DNA of 64,000 bases from CAWDZK01 sp963726615 (GTDB taxonomy: Bacteria; Actinomycetota; Actinomycetes; JACCUZ01): the NCBI GenBank assembly GCA_963726615.1, contig CAVSCX010000006.1:62001-126000 (forward strand), in the 5' to 3' direction. The notes under the pieces were generated by a model. The model worked only from the letters and a program-made list of their open reading frames with translations. It had not been told where the DNA came from and did no database searches. Shown piece by piece: positions 24,501 to 31,002 of the stretch (positions are counted from its first letter, which is position 1; the number at the start of each line of letters is the position of its first letter). The position numbers and the translations under genes are program-made.

Positions 24501-25378
24501 GCTGTGAGCTTGTTGGCGCGTGCTCGCCGCACGATGTCCTCGTACGCCGACCAGAAGCCGGCGAAGTCCATCGCCTCTGCGCCCTTCACCGAGGGGACCA
24601 GGAGCGTCCGGCTGCCGTCCGGCTTCTGGATGTCGATGGCAAGGCCGAAGTTCACGTGCTGGTGCGAGACGATCGCGGGCTTCCCGTCGACCTCGGTGAA
24701 GCCGCTGTTCATCTCCGGCATCTCGGCCAGTGCCTTGACGACAGCGAAGCCGATCAGGTGGGTGAAGGAGACCTTCCCACCGCGGTTGCGCTGCAGAGCG
24801 TTGTTGATGACGGTGCGGTTGTCGATCAGCAGCTTGGCCGGCACCGCACGGACGCTTGTCGCCGTCGGCACCGCCAGGCTGGCGTTCATGTTGGACACGA
24901 CCCGGGCGGCCGGCCCCTTGAGGGTGCGCACGTCGTCGCCGTCGTCGGCCGGTGCCGGCGCCGCGGTGCCGGCCGTGCCGGCCGTGGCGGTGCCCGCGGG
25001 CTTCGCCTCGACGGGCGGGCGCACCGGTGCGGCGGCCGGCTTCTGCGCGACCTGGTCGGCGGTGGCCGTGCCGTCGGCAACCGGGGCCGTAGTCGGCCGG
25101 GCGGGTGTCGCGCGCTCCGGTGCAGGGGCGGGGGCGGCCGCCTCGGCGGCGGGCGCCGCAACTGAGCTGCTGCCGTTGCCGGTGGCGGCACCGGTGTCGG
25201 CGGGCTTGTAGTCCTTGAAGAAGTCCCACCAGGCGGCGTCGACGCTGTTCTTGTCGGCGAGGTACTGCTGGTAGAGCTCGTCGACAAGCCACTCGTTCGG
25301 GCCGAAGCCTCCGGGGGTCTTGCTGACGGTGCTGCCGGAGCTGCGGGTCTGCTCCTGCCCGGAGGCTGACTGCGACAC
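21566..25378 (-). CDS. kgd: Multifunctional 2-oxoglutarate metabolism enzyme
   Basis: A 1270-residue fusion of an E2-like succinyltransferase domain and a thiamine-diphosphate E1 domain, the actinobacterial form of 2-oxoglutarate dehydrogenase E1/E2. The order is an N-terminal helix (GPNEWLVDELYQQYLADKNSVD), a long Ala/Pro-rich linker (residues 45-130), the E2 catalytic core with DHRIIQGAQSGDFL near 357-370, then the E1 part with HGDAAFAGQGVV near 687-698 and GDDPEACVRVA. The lipoyl domain of a true E2 is absent, as usual for Kgd. DUF6104 follows directly. Confidence 0.95.
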   Translation of the reverse strand: MSQSASGQEQTRSSGSTVSKTPGGFGPNEWLVDELYQQYLADKNSVDAAWWDFFKDYKPADTGAATGNGSSSVAAPAAEAAAPAPAPERATPARPTTAPVADGTATADQVAQKPAAAPVRPPVEAKPAGTATAGTAGTAAPAPADDGDDVRTLKGPAARVVSNMNASLAVPTATSVRAVPAKLLIDNRTVINNALQRNRGGKVSFTHLIGFAVVKALAEMPEMNSGFTEVDGKPAIVSHQHVNFGLAIDIQKPDGSRTLLVPSVKGAEAMDFAGFWSAYEDIVRRARANKLTADDFAGTTITLTNPGTIGTVHSVPRLMAGQGTIIGVGAMEYPAEYQGAAPETLARLAVSKTMTLTSTYDHRIIQGAQSGDFLRRVHGLLLGEQGFYDEVFRSLRIPYEPIRWVSDISASHEDDVAKQARVQELIHAYRVRGHLMADTDPLEFRQRSHPDLDVVTHGLTLWDLDREFATGGFGGKTMASLRKILGVLRESYCRRIGIEYMHIQDPEERHWIQERVEVGYAKPSREDQLTILRRLNAAEAFETFLQTKYVGQKRFSLEGGEAVIPLLDEVMTSAAESGLDEVTIGMPHRGRLNVLTNLAGKSYGQIFREFEGNQDPRSVQGSGDVKYHLGTEGSFKAPDGSECKVYLAANPSHLEAVNPVLEGITRAKQDRINKGEQGFTVLPVLLHGDAAFAGQGVVAETLNLSQLRGYRTGGTIHVIVNNQVGFTTSPAASRSSFYCTDVARMIQAPIFHVNGDDPEACVRVAKLAFEYRQEFKKDVVIDMVCYRRRGHNEGDDPSMTQPLMYNLIEGKRSVRKIYTESLIGRGDISVEEAEQALRDYQGQLERVFTETRDAVSSSQDEGTGEGIEPPAEQSATVAAGTRQTAVELEVIKRIADAFVALPDGFTVHPKLMPLLQKRAAMASEGAIDWAMGELFAFGSLLLEGKPIRLAGQDSRRGTFVQRHAVLTDKVTGREWVPLAHLDEGQARFWIYDSLLSEFAAMGFEYGYSVARPDALVLWEAQFGDFLNGAQTIIDEFIAASEQKWNQRSSVVLLLPHGYEGQGPDHSSGRIERFLTMCAEDNMTVAYPSTPASYFHLLRWHAYHEPRRPLIVFTPKSMLRLKAAASAVEDFTSGTFRPVIPETEGGIDPGGVRRVLLCAGKVYYDLLAERAKRAGSGGEQVAIVRVERLAPLAGPEIAEAVSPYPDAQLVWVQEEPANMGSWPFMALNLPAALGGRGLSCVARPPSASPAAGSHRVHDLEQRGLVEQAFTL

Positions 25379-25489
25379 GGCGTTGTTCGCCCTCTTCCCT
25401 GCACTGCTCGACGAGTCCGGCGGTTCGGCCCAGCCTAGCCGCAGGGCCTCGAGGCCGGGCAGGCGCCGGTGAGCCTTGCGGGAGGCCTG

Positions 25490-26668
25490 TCAGAGCCCCA
25501 TCGCACGCGCGATCACGAGCTTCTGGACCTCGGTCGCTCCCTCGACGACCCGCAGGACCCGCAGGTGCCGCAGGACGCGCTCGACCGGGCCCTCGCGCAG
25601 CAGGCCCATGCCGCCGAACACCTGGACGCAGCGGTCGGCGACGGCGTAGGCGCGCTCGGTGCAGTAGTACTTCGCTATCGACGAGTCGAGCATCGGGTTG
25701 CCGCCCGTCGTGCTGCCGGTGTCGACCGCCCAGGCGAGGTGGTAGGCGATCCACCGCATCGACTCGATGTCGGCCTTGCACTCGGCAAGCGGGAACGAGA
25801 CCCCCTGGTTCACGGAAAGGGGTCGGCCGAACGCGGTCCGGCTGCGGGCGTGCTTCACCGCCTCCGCGAGGCAGTACTCCGCCAGGCCGAGCGACTGGGC
25901 GGCGAAGCCGGCCCGTCCCGCGTTGAGGAAGCCCATCGCCGCCTGGAAGCCGCGGCCCACCTCGCCGATCACGTGGTCGGCCGGGACGCGGGCGCCCTCG
26001 AACCACAGCTCCGCCGGGTGCGCGTCGGCGATGGTGGCCTGGATCTTGCCGACGCGGTACTGGTCCGCGGGCACGACGAAGGCGGTGATCCCGCCGTCGG
26101 CCCGCTTCTCCTTGTCGGTGACGGCGAAGACGACCGCGAAGTCGGCCCGGTCACCGTTGGTGATGTAGTGCTTCATCCCGTCGATGACCCAGTCGTCGCC
26201 GTCGCGCCGGGCGCTGGTGCGGATCGCCTGCGCGTCGCTGCCCGCCTCGGGCTCGGTCAGGGCGAAGCACATCGTCTGCTCGCCGCGTACGACCGGCGCG
26301 AGGTAGGTGGCGTGCAGGTGCTCGGGCAGCTGGAGCAGCAGCGGGCTCGGGCCGGACGGGCTGGGGACGCCCACGGTGAGCGGCGCGAGCCGCAGCCCGG
26401 ACCGGGCGGCGTCCTCGACCAGGAGGGTGGTGCCCAGGGTCGACAGGCCCCACCCGCCAGCCTCCTCGGGGAGGTAGCAGGCGTAGAAGCCCTCGGCGGC
26501 CGAGCGCCGTCGCAGCCCGTCGACGGCACCGTGCAGCGCCTCGCGGTCGGGGTCGAGGCCGGTGAGGTCCGCGTGCAGCGCCTCCTCGACCGGCCGGACC
26601 TCGCGGTCCAGGAACGTCCCGAAGGACGTCCGCAGCGCCGTCAGCTCGGCCGGGATCGTGAAGTCCAT
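25490..26668 (-). CDS. Acyl-CoA dehydrogenase
   Basis: A 392-residue flavin-dependent acyl-CoA dehydrogenase. The FAD/substrate signatures are present: CFALTEPEAGSDAQAIRTSA near 135-155, DWVIDGMKHYITNGDRADFAVVFAVT near 160-185, and the C-terminal QVFGGMGLLREGPVERVLRHLRVLRVVEGATEVQKLVIAR. The fragment RSRTAFGRPLSVNQGVSFPLAECKADIE is the usual tetramer-face region. Start ATG 26668 (MDFTIPAEL). Chain-length specificity is not predictable. It is alone, about 110 nt upstream of the kgd start on the same strand. Confidence 0.9.
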   Translation of the reverse strand: MDFTIPAELTALRTSFGTFLDREVRPVEEALHADLTGLDPDREALHGAVDGLRRRSAAEGFYACYLPEEAGGWGLSTLGTTLLVEDAARSGLRLAPLTVGVPSPSGPSPLLLQLPEHLHATYLAPVVRGEQTMCFALTEPEAGSDAQAIRTSARRDGDDWVIDGMKHYITNGDRADFAVVFAVTDKEKRADGGITAFVVPADQYRVGKIQATIADAHPAELWFEGARVPADHVIGEVGRGFQAAMGFLNAGRAGFAAQSLGLAEYCLAEAVKHARSRTAFGRPLSVNQGVSFPLAECKADIESMRWIAYHLAWAVDTGSTTGGNPMLDSSIAKYYCTERAYAVADRCVQVFGGMGLLREGPVERVLRHLRVLRVVEGATEVQKLVIARAMGL

Positions 26669-26815
26669 GCCCCCGATCCAACACCCGGCCGCTGCCGGCC
26701 TCCCCGCCACGGAGACCTCGCATCGGCACGGCGGTCGCGATGTGCCGGTCGGGTCAAGGACGGCCTCGGAGGACGGACGCCCGGGGGCCTCGCGCGCGCA
26801 CGCGGCCGCGTCCGG

Positions 26816-27421
26816 TCACGGACGGCGCGGGGGCTCGGGGGCCATCCGGATCGACAGGTGGACCTGGCGGGCGCCGTCCGGTGCGGCCCCGAGCGGCCGG
26901 GTGTTCCGGAAGTACGGCCGCAGCACGCCCATCAGCGCCGCCGAGATCTCCCGCAGCTCGTCGACCGTGACGACGACGGTGCTGCTGGACATCAGCGCGG
27001 CCTCGCGCCACGCCGGCTCCGCGGCCGCGCGGTCGACGAAGTCGAGCACCTTGGCGTCCGAGCTGGCGAGCATCACCCGGGCGAGCGTCGAGTCCATCGC
27101 CTGCGCGTGCCGGGGATCGGCGCCCGGGTCGGGGTCGCTCACCCAGCTGGTGATCACGGCCCGCCACACCCGCTCGCGGCCGTCGCGGTCGCGGGAGTCG
27201 TCGGGCTCGACGAAGCCGTGCCGGGCCAGCAGCCGCAGGTGGTAGCTGCAGGCGCTGGGCGACAGGCCCGCCACCTCGGCCACCTCGGTGGCCGTCGCCG
27301 GCCCGTCGTCCTGCAGCTTCTCGAGGATCGCGTAGCGACCGGCGTGGGCGAGGGCGCGCAGCGCCCCGGGGTCGGAGATCCGCCGGCCGTACGGCGTCTC
27401 GCGCGGGTCGCTGTCGCTCAT
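26816..27421 (-). CDS. ArsR-type winged-helix regulator
   Basis: A 201-residue regulator with an N-terminal ArsR-like winged helix: ISDPGALRALAHAGRYAILEKLQDDGPATATEVAEVAGLSPSACSYHLRLLARHGFVE. The C-terminal 110 residues are helical and lack the Cys metal site of SmtB/ArsR sensors, so the effector is probably organic. Start ATG 27421. It is divergent from an MFS efflux pump gene across a 64-nt spacer containing two palindromes, which suggests it represses that pump. Confidence 0.82.
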   Translation of the reverse strand: MSDSDPRETPYGRRISDPGALRALAHAGRYAILEKLQDDGPATATEVAEVAGLSPSACSYHLRLLARHGFVEPDDSRDRDGRERVWRAVITSWVSDPDPGADPRHAQAMDSTLARVMLASSDAKVLDFVDRAAAEPAWREAALMSSSTVVVTVDELREISAALMGVLRPYFRNTRPLGAAPDGARQVHLSIRMAPEPPRRP

Positions 27422-27427
27422 GCCGGT

Positions 27428-27472
27428 CAGATTATCTGAAACAACCCCTTCACAACATAGATATGAAGGGGT
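27428..27472. promoter_or_regulatory. Palindromes between ArsR-type regulator and MFS gene
   Basis: CAGAT-T-ATCTG (27428-27438) lies directly before the regulator start. ACCCCTTCA (27444-27452) and its exact complement TGAAGGGGT (27464-27472) lie 14-42 nt before the MFS start. The second pair is a good candidate operator controlling both genes. Confidence 0.6.
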
Positions 27473-27485
27473 ACTTTCACATTTC

Positions 27486-28769
27486 GTGGACACCGACACG
27501 ACGACAACCACACCCACCACACCCACCGACCCGCGCCCCGGGGCGGACGTCCGGGCAGCGCTGCGGACCCGGGACGCCCGCCTCGTCCTCAGCGCCTACG
27601 CCGTCTCGGCAGTGGGCAGCGAGGTCACCGTCCTCGCCATCCCGCTGGTCGCCGCCGTGCTGCTGGGCGCCAGCCCGCTGCAGATGGGGCTGCTGACCGC
27701 CGCCGGCACCGCGCCCTACGTCGGCTTCGCCCTCCTGGTGGGAGCCTGGGTGGACCGGCTCCGCCGGCGGCGCCCCCTGATGGTCGCCGCCGACCTTGTC
27801 GCCGCCGCCGCCCTGCTGACGGTGCCGCTCGCCTGGGCGCTCGGCGTGCTGTCGGTGAGCCAGCTGATCGCGGTGGAGCTCGTGGTCGGGGTGGCCAGGG
27901 TGACGTTCCGGCCGACGTTCAGCACCCATCTGCCCGACGTCGTCCCGGCGCACGCGATCACGACGGCGAGCTCGCGGCTGCGCGCGTCCGAGGCGACAGC
28001 GATGCTGGCGGGGCCGACGCTGGGCGGCTCGCTCGTGCAGATCCTCACCGCGCCGGTCGCGGTGCTGGCCGACGCCGTGTCCTTCGTCGTCTCGGCCCTG
28101 CTCGTCGGCCGGATCCGCGCGCCGGAGCGCGTCGGCTACGAGGCCCCTCCCCGCCGCCGGCTGGCGCAGGAGATCGGCGAGGGGATGACCTACCTGGTCC
28201 GGGACCGGCGGCTGCGTGCGATCGCCGGTGCTGCCGCCAACGTCAACTTCTTCGGCATGATGATCTTCGCCCTCCTCGTCGTGTACCTGACCCGCGACCA
28301 CGACTTCACGCCGCTGATGATCGCGGCGGTCACGGTCTCCGGCGGCCTGGGCGCGCTGGCAGGAGCCGTGCTGGCGCCGAGGGTCTCGGCCCGGATCGGC
28401 CGTGGCCGCACGATCATGGCCGGCTCGGCCGTGTTCACCTTCGGCATGATCGCGTTCCCGGCTGCGCAGGGTCCGCGCTGGCTGGTCCTGGCGATCCTGT
28501 GTGCCAACGAGGTCGTCGTCGGCATCGGCATCATGCTCTTCGACGTCACGACCGGTGCCTTCTTCCTCACCGACGTGCCGGACGGCCTGCGCGGCCGGGT
28601 CAACAGCTCCATGTCGACGGTGACGCAGGGAGTCAAGGCGCTGGGAGCGTTGACCGGCGGCGCGCTCGGGTCGGCGTACGGCGTCCGGCCGACCCTGTGG
28701 GTCGCCGCGGTGGGCGCGACGACCACGGTGCTGTGGACGGTCTTCTCGCCCCTCCGGTCGACGCAATGA
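27486..28769 (+). CDS. MFS efflux transporter
   Basis: A 427-residue major facilitator with about 12 helices. The first helices are LVLSAYAVSAVGSEVTVLAIPLVAAVLLGASPLQMGLL, with the conserved loop WVDRLRRRRPLMVAADL; it resembles the enterobactin-exporter-like/MefA group. It starts at GTG 27486 (VDTDTTTTTP); the frame is open further upstream. The substrate is unknown. It is divergent from the ArsR-type regulator, the classic pump-repressor arrangement. The stop codon falls inside a 15-bp tandem repeat. Confidence 0.85.
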   Translation: MDTDTTTTTPTTPTDPRPGADVRAALRTRDARLVLSAYAVSAVGSEVTVLAIPLVAAVLLGASPLQMGLLTAAGTAPYVGFALLVGAWVDRLRRRRPLMVAADLVAAAALLTVPLAWALGVLSVSQLIAVELVVGVARVTFRPTFSTHLPDVVPAHAITTASSRLRASEATAMLAGPTLGGSLVQILTAPVAVLADAVSFVVSALLVGRIRAPERVGYEAPPRRRLAQEIGEGMTYLVRDRRLRAIAGAAANVNFFGMMIFALLVVYLTRDHDFTPLMIAAVTVSGGLGALAGAVLAPRVSARIGRGRTIMAGSAVFTFGMIAFPAAQGPRWLVLAILCANEVVVGIGIMLFDVTTGAFFLTDVPDGLRGRVNSSMSTVTQGVKALGALTGGALGSAYGVRPTLWVAAVGATTTVLWTVFSPLRSTQ

Positions 28770-28848
28770 CCCCGACGCAATGACCCCGACGCGATGACCC
28801 CGACGCAATGCCCCCGACGCAATGCCCCCGACGCAATGCCCCCGAGTC
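28759..28848. repeat. 15-bp tandem repeat, six units
   Basis: Six exact-period units of CGACGCAATGACCCC or CGACGCAATGCCCCC run from 28759 to 28848; the third has one A-to-G change. The first three end in ACCCC and the last three in CCCCC. The array starts within the last codons of the MFS gene, supplies its stop, and ends 27 nt before the next gene. Confidence 0.9.
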
Positions 28849-28875
28849 CCTCCGCCGCCGGGTAGCGTTCTGCCG

Positions 28876-30405
28876 GTGCAGGGGGACACCAGGGTCGCTC
28901 GCCGGGCGTCGGCGGTGCTCGCGCTCGCGGCGCTGATCGCGACACTCGTCGCGAGCCCGCCTGCAGTCGCGTCCGGGCCGGGGTGGGGGCACCGCGAGCC
29001 GCGCCTGCAGGTGGCGCTGCGCGAGGCGAGCGGCTATGCCCTGCTCCAGCTGCGACGCACCGACCGGCGGCTCCGGCCGGGTCGGTACCCGACGGTCGCC
29101 GTCGGCGACAGGCCCTGGCGCACCAGCGGGACCAACGGCTGGCTGGCCGGGTTCTGGCCGGGCCGGTTGTGGCTCGCCTACGAGCTCACCGGCGACCGCG
29201 AGTGGGCGCGCCGCGCCGTCGCCCGGCAGGTGCCGCTGGCGGTGCGGCAGGACGACGGGTCGACGCACGACCTCGGCTTCCTGCTGCAGACCTCGTTCGG
29301 CCGCGGCGCCGACCTGCGCGGTCGCGCGACCGACGCCGCGGTGGTGCAGCGGGCCGCGGCGGCACTGGCGGCGCGCTACGTGCCGTCGGTCGGGGCGATC
29401 CGCAGCTGGGACGGGCCGCCGGGCGGCACCACGGTCATCGTCGACAGCCTGATGAACCTCGAGCTGCTGTTCTGGGCGGCGGACCACCGTGGGCCGGCGA
29501 CCTGGCGCGACCTGGCGGTGCGGCACGCGCTGACCGTCGCGCGCTGGCAGGTGCGGCCGGACGGCAGCACCTTCCACGTGGCGCACCTCGACGAGTCGAC
29601 CGGCCGACCGACCTGGCGGGGGACAGTCCAGGGCCTCGCCGACACGTCGACCTGGGCGCGCGGCCAGTCCTGGGCGGTGCACGGCTTCACCACGGCGTAC
29701 GACGAGTCGCGCGATCCGCGACTGCTGGACGCCGCCCGCCGGGTCGCGGGCTTCGCGGTCAGTCACCTACCGGCCGACGGCGTTCCCTGGTGGGACTACG
29801 ACGCCCCCGGCACCCGCCGCGACACCACCGCCGCCGCCGTCCTCTCGGCCGGGCTGCTCGACCTCGCCCGGGTCGACCCGGACCCCGCCCGGCGGGCGAC
29901 GTGGCGGGCGGCAGGGCTGCGGACGCTTCGCTCGCTGGTCGGGCCGCGCTACCTCGGCAAGGGGACCGGCTCCTGGTCAGTGCTCCTGCACGGTCGCCAC
30001 GACCCGACCTACGAGGACGCCGGCGTGACCTACGGCGACCACTACCTGCTCGAAGCGCTGCTCCGGGTGCAGCTGCTGCCCTCCACCCGCGCCGCGCAGC
30101 CGGTGCACGCGCTGCGGCGCCTCTCCGGCGGCGGCCTGCGCGCCGACCTGGGCGGTGCACGCCGGGTCGGCGAGGTCTCGGTCCGGTGGCAGCACGGCGC
30201 CGATGCGGCCACCAGGTTCGCTGTGCAGGTGTCGACCGACGGCCACCACTGGGCCACGGTCCGAGGCGGGGTGAGCAGCGGTCGCAGCACGGTGGCGGAG
30301 ACCTACGACGTGCGGGACCGGCGAGCCCGGTTCGTCCGGGTCCGGCCGCTGGGCGCGACCGACGGCAGCACGGGCCAGGTGCTACGACTCGTCGTGCGGC
30401 GCTGA
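28876..30405 (+). CDS. Secreted GH88-like glycosidase with C-terminal discoidin-like domain
   Basis: A 509-residue exported protein. A signal peptide (RRASAVLALAALIATLVASPPAVASG) is followed by an (alpha/alpha)6-barrel of the unsaturated glucuronyl hydrolase family: SGTNGWLAGFWPGRLWLAYELTGD, HDLGFLLQTSFGRG, VIVDSLMNLELLFWAA, DTSTWARGQSWAVHGF, PWWDYDAPGTRRDTTAAAV and VTYGDHYLLEALLR. The catalytic Asp positions of GH88 (in HDLGF and VDSLMNLE) are kept. The last 120 residues look like an F5/8-C-type carbohydrate-binding domain. It starts at GTG 28876, 7 nt after TAGCGT, probably leaderless. It would release unsaturated uronates from polysaccharide fragments. Confidence 0.82.
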   Translation: MQGDTRVARRASAVLALAALIATLVASPPAVASGPGWGHREPRLQVALREASGYALLQLRRTDRRLRPGRYPTVAVGDRPWRTSGTNGWLAGFWPGRLWLAYELTGDREWARRAVARQVPLAVRQDDGSTHDLGFLLQTSFGRGADLRGRATDAAVVQRAAAALAARYVPSVGAIRSWDGPPGGTTVIVDSLMNLELLFWAADHRGPATWRDLAVRHALTVARWQVRPDGSTFHVAHLDESTGRPTWRGTVQGLADTSTWARGQSWAVHGFTTAYDESRDPRLLDAARRVAGFAVSHLPADGVPWWDYDAPGTRRDTTAAAVLSAGLLDLARVDPDPARRATWRAAGLRTLRSLVGPRYLGKGTGSWSVLLHGRHDPTYEDAGVTYGDHYLLEALLRVQLLPSTRAAQPVHALRRLSGGGLRADLGGARRVGEVSVRWQHGADAATRFAVQVSTDGHHWATVRGGVSSGRSTVAETYDVRDRRARFVRVRPLGATDGSTGQVLRLVVRR

Positions 30406-30415
30406 CCGCAGCCGG

Positions 30416-30826
30416 TCAGCGGTCTCGCAGCCGGACGACGAAGCGCAGCGCCGACCAGGTCGCGTCGACCGCGCAGACCTTGTTGTCCACCAGGCCCGCT
30501 GCCAGGCCGTGCGTCCGGACCACGTTCTCGTCCAGGTCGAGCGCCAGCCCGCTGCTGCGTTTGGGCCAGAGCACCCACAGACCGCCGGCCGGGGTGAGCC
30601 GGGCCGCGGCCGGTGCGAAGCGACGCACGAGGGAGCGCCGGTCCGGGGCGAAGGCGAGCACCACGTCGTAGCCGGCTGGTCCGGCCCTGCGGTGCACGTC
30701 GACGCCCGGCAACGGGCCGAGGGTCGACTCCTCGAAGCCGCCCGGTGCACCGGAGAGCAGCACCCGGCTCCCCGGTGCGATGCCGAGCTTGCGGGGGAGC
30801 GGAGTACCGGAGTAGCCGGCTGTCAC
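30416..30826 (-). CDS. DUF3052-family protein
   Basis: A 136-residue protein resembling the actinobacterial DUF3052 family. The pattern YSGTPLPRKLGIAPGSRVLLSGAP, then YDVVLAFAPDRRSLVRRF, GGLWVLWPKRSSGLALDLDENVVRTHGLAAGLVDNKVCAVDATWSALRFVVR is characteristic. No catalytic residues are obvious and its function is unknown. It starts at GTG 30826, 7 nt after a TAGCGT -10 on the minus strand, so it is probably leaderless. It is convergent with the GH88-like gene. Confidence 0.82.
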   Translation of the reverse strand: MTAGYSGTPLPRKLGIAPGSRVLLSGAPGGFEESTLGPLPGVDVHRRAGPAGYDVVLAFAPDRRSLVRRFAPAAARLTPAGGLWVLWPKRSSGLALDLDENVVRTHGLAAGLVDNKVCAVDATWSALRFVVRLRDR

Positions 30827-30906
30827 ACGTCGAACGCTACCCGTGCCGTGGGTGCACAGCTCGCGACAGTTCGCCCGAGTCTGCGCATGTGGACGCGATG
30901 ACCGAC

Positions 30907-30926
30907 CCATGACAGTCCTGTCATGG
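30907..30926. promoter_or_regulatory. 20-bp palindrome upstream of the oxidase island
   Basis: CCATGACAG-TC-CTGTCATGG is a perfect 9-bp inverted repeat around a 2-nt centre, 77 nt before the first gene of the island and on the upstream side of its start region. It is the most likely operator in that 176-nt spacer. It does not match the cop-box I know (TACAnnTGTA). Confidence 0.55.
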
Positions 30927-31002
30927 AGCACCCTGCGGCCCGTCCACGCAGGCACCTTGTGCCCAGCGAGCGTCTCTCGTCTCGCGGGGAGGGTGACACA
31001 GC

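Noticed and set aside
30416..30955. Longer DUF3052 start at 30955
   Set aside because: The family begins at the GTG 30826, which has a -10 element 7 nt upstream; the extension would cover the spacer upstream of the oxidase island, including its palindrome.
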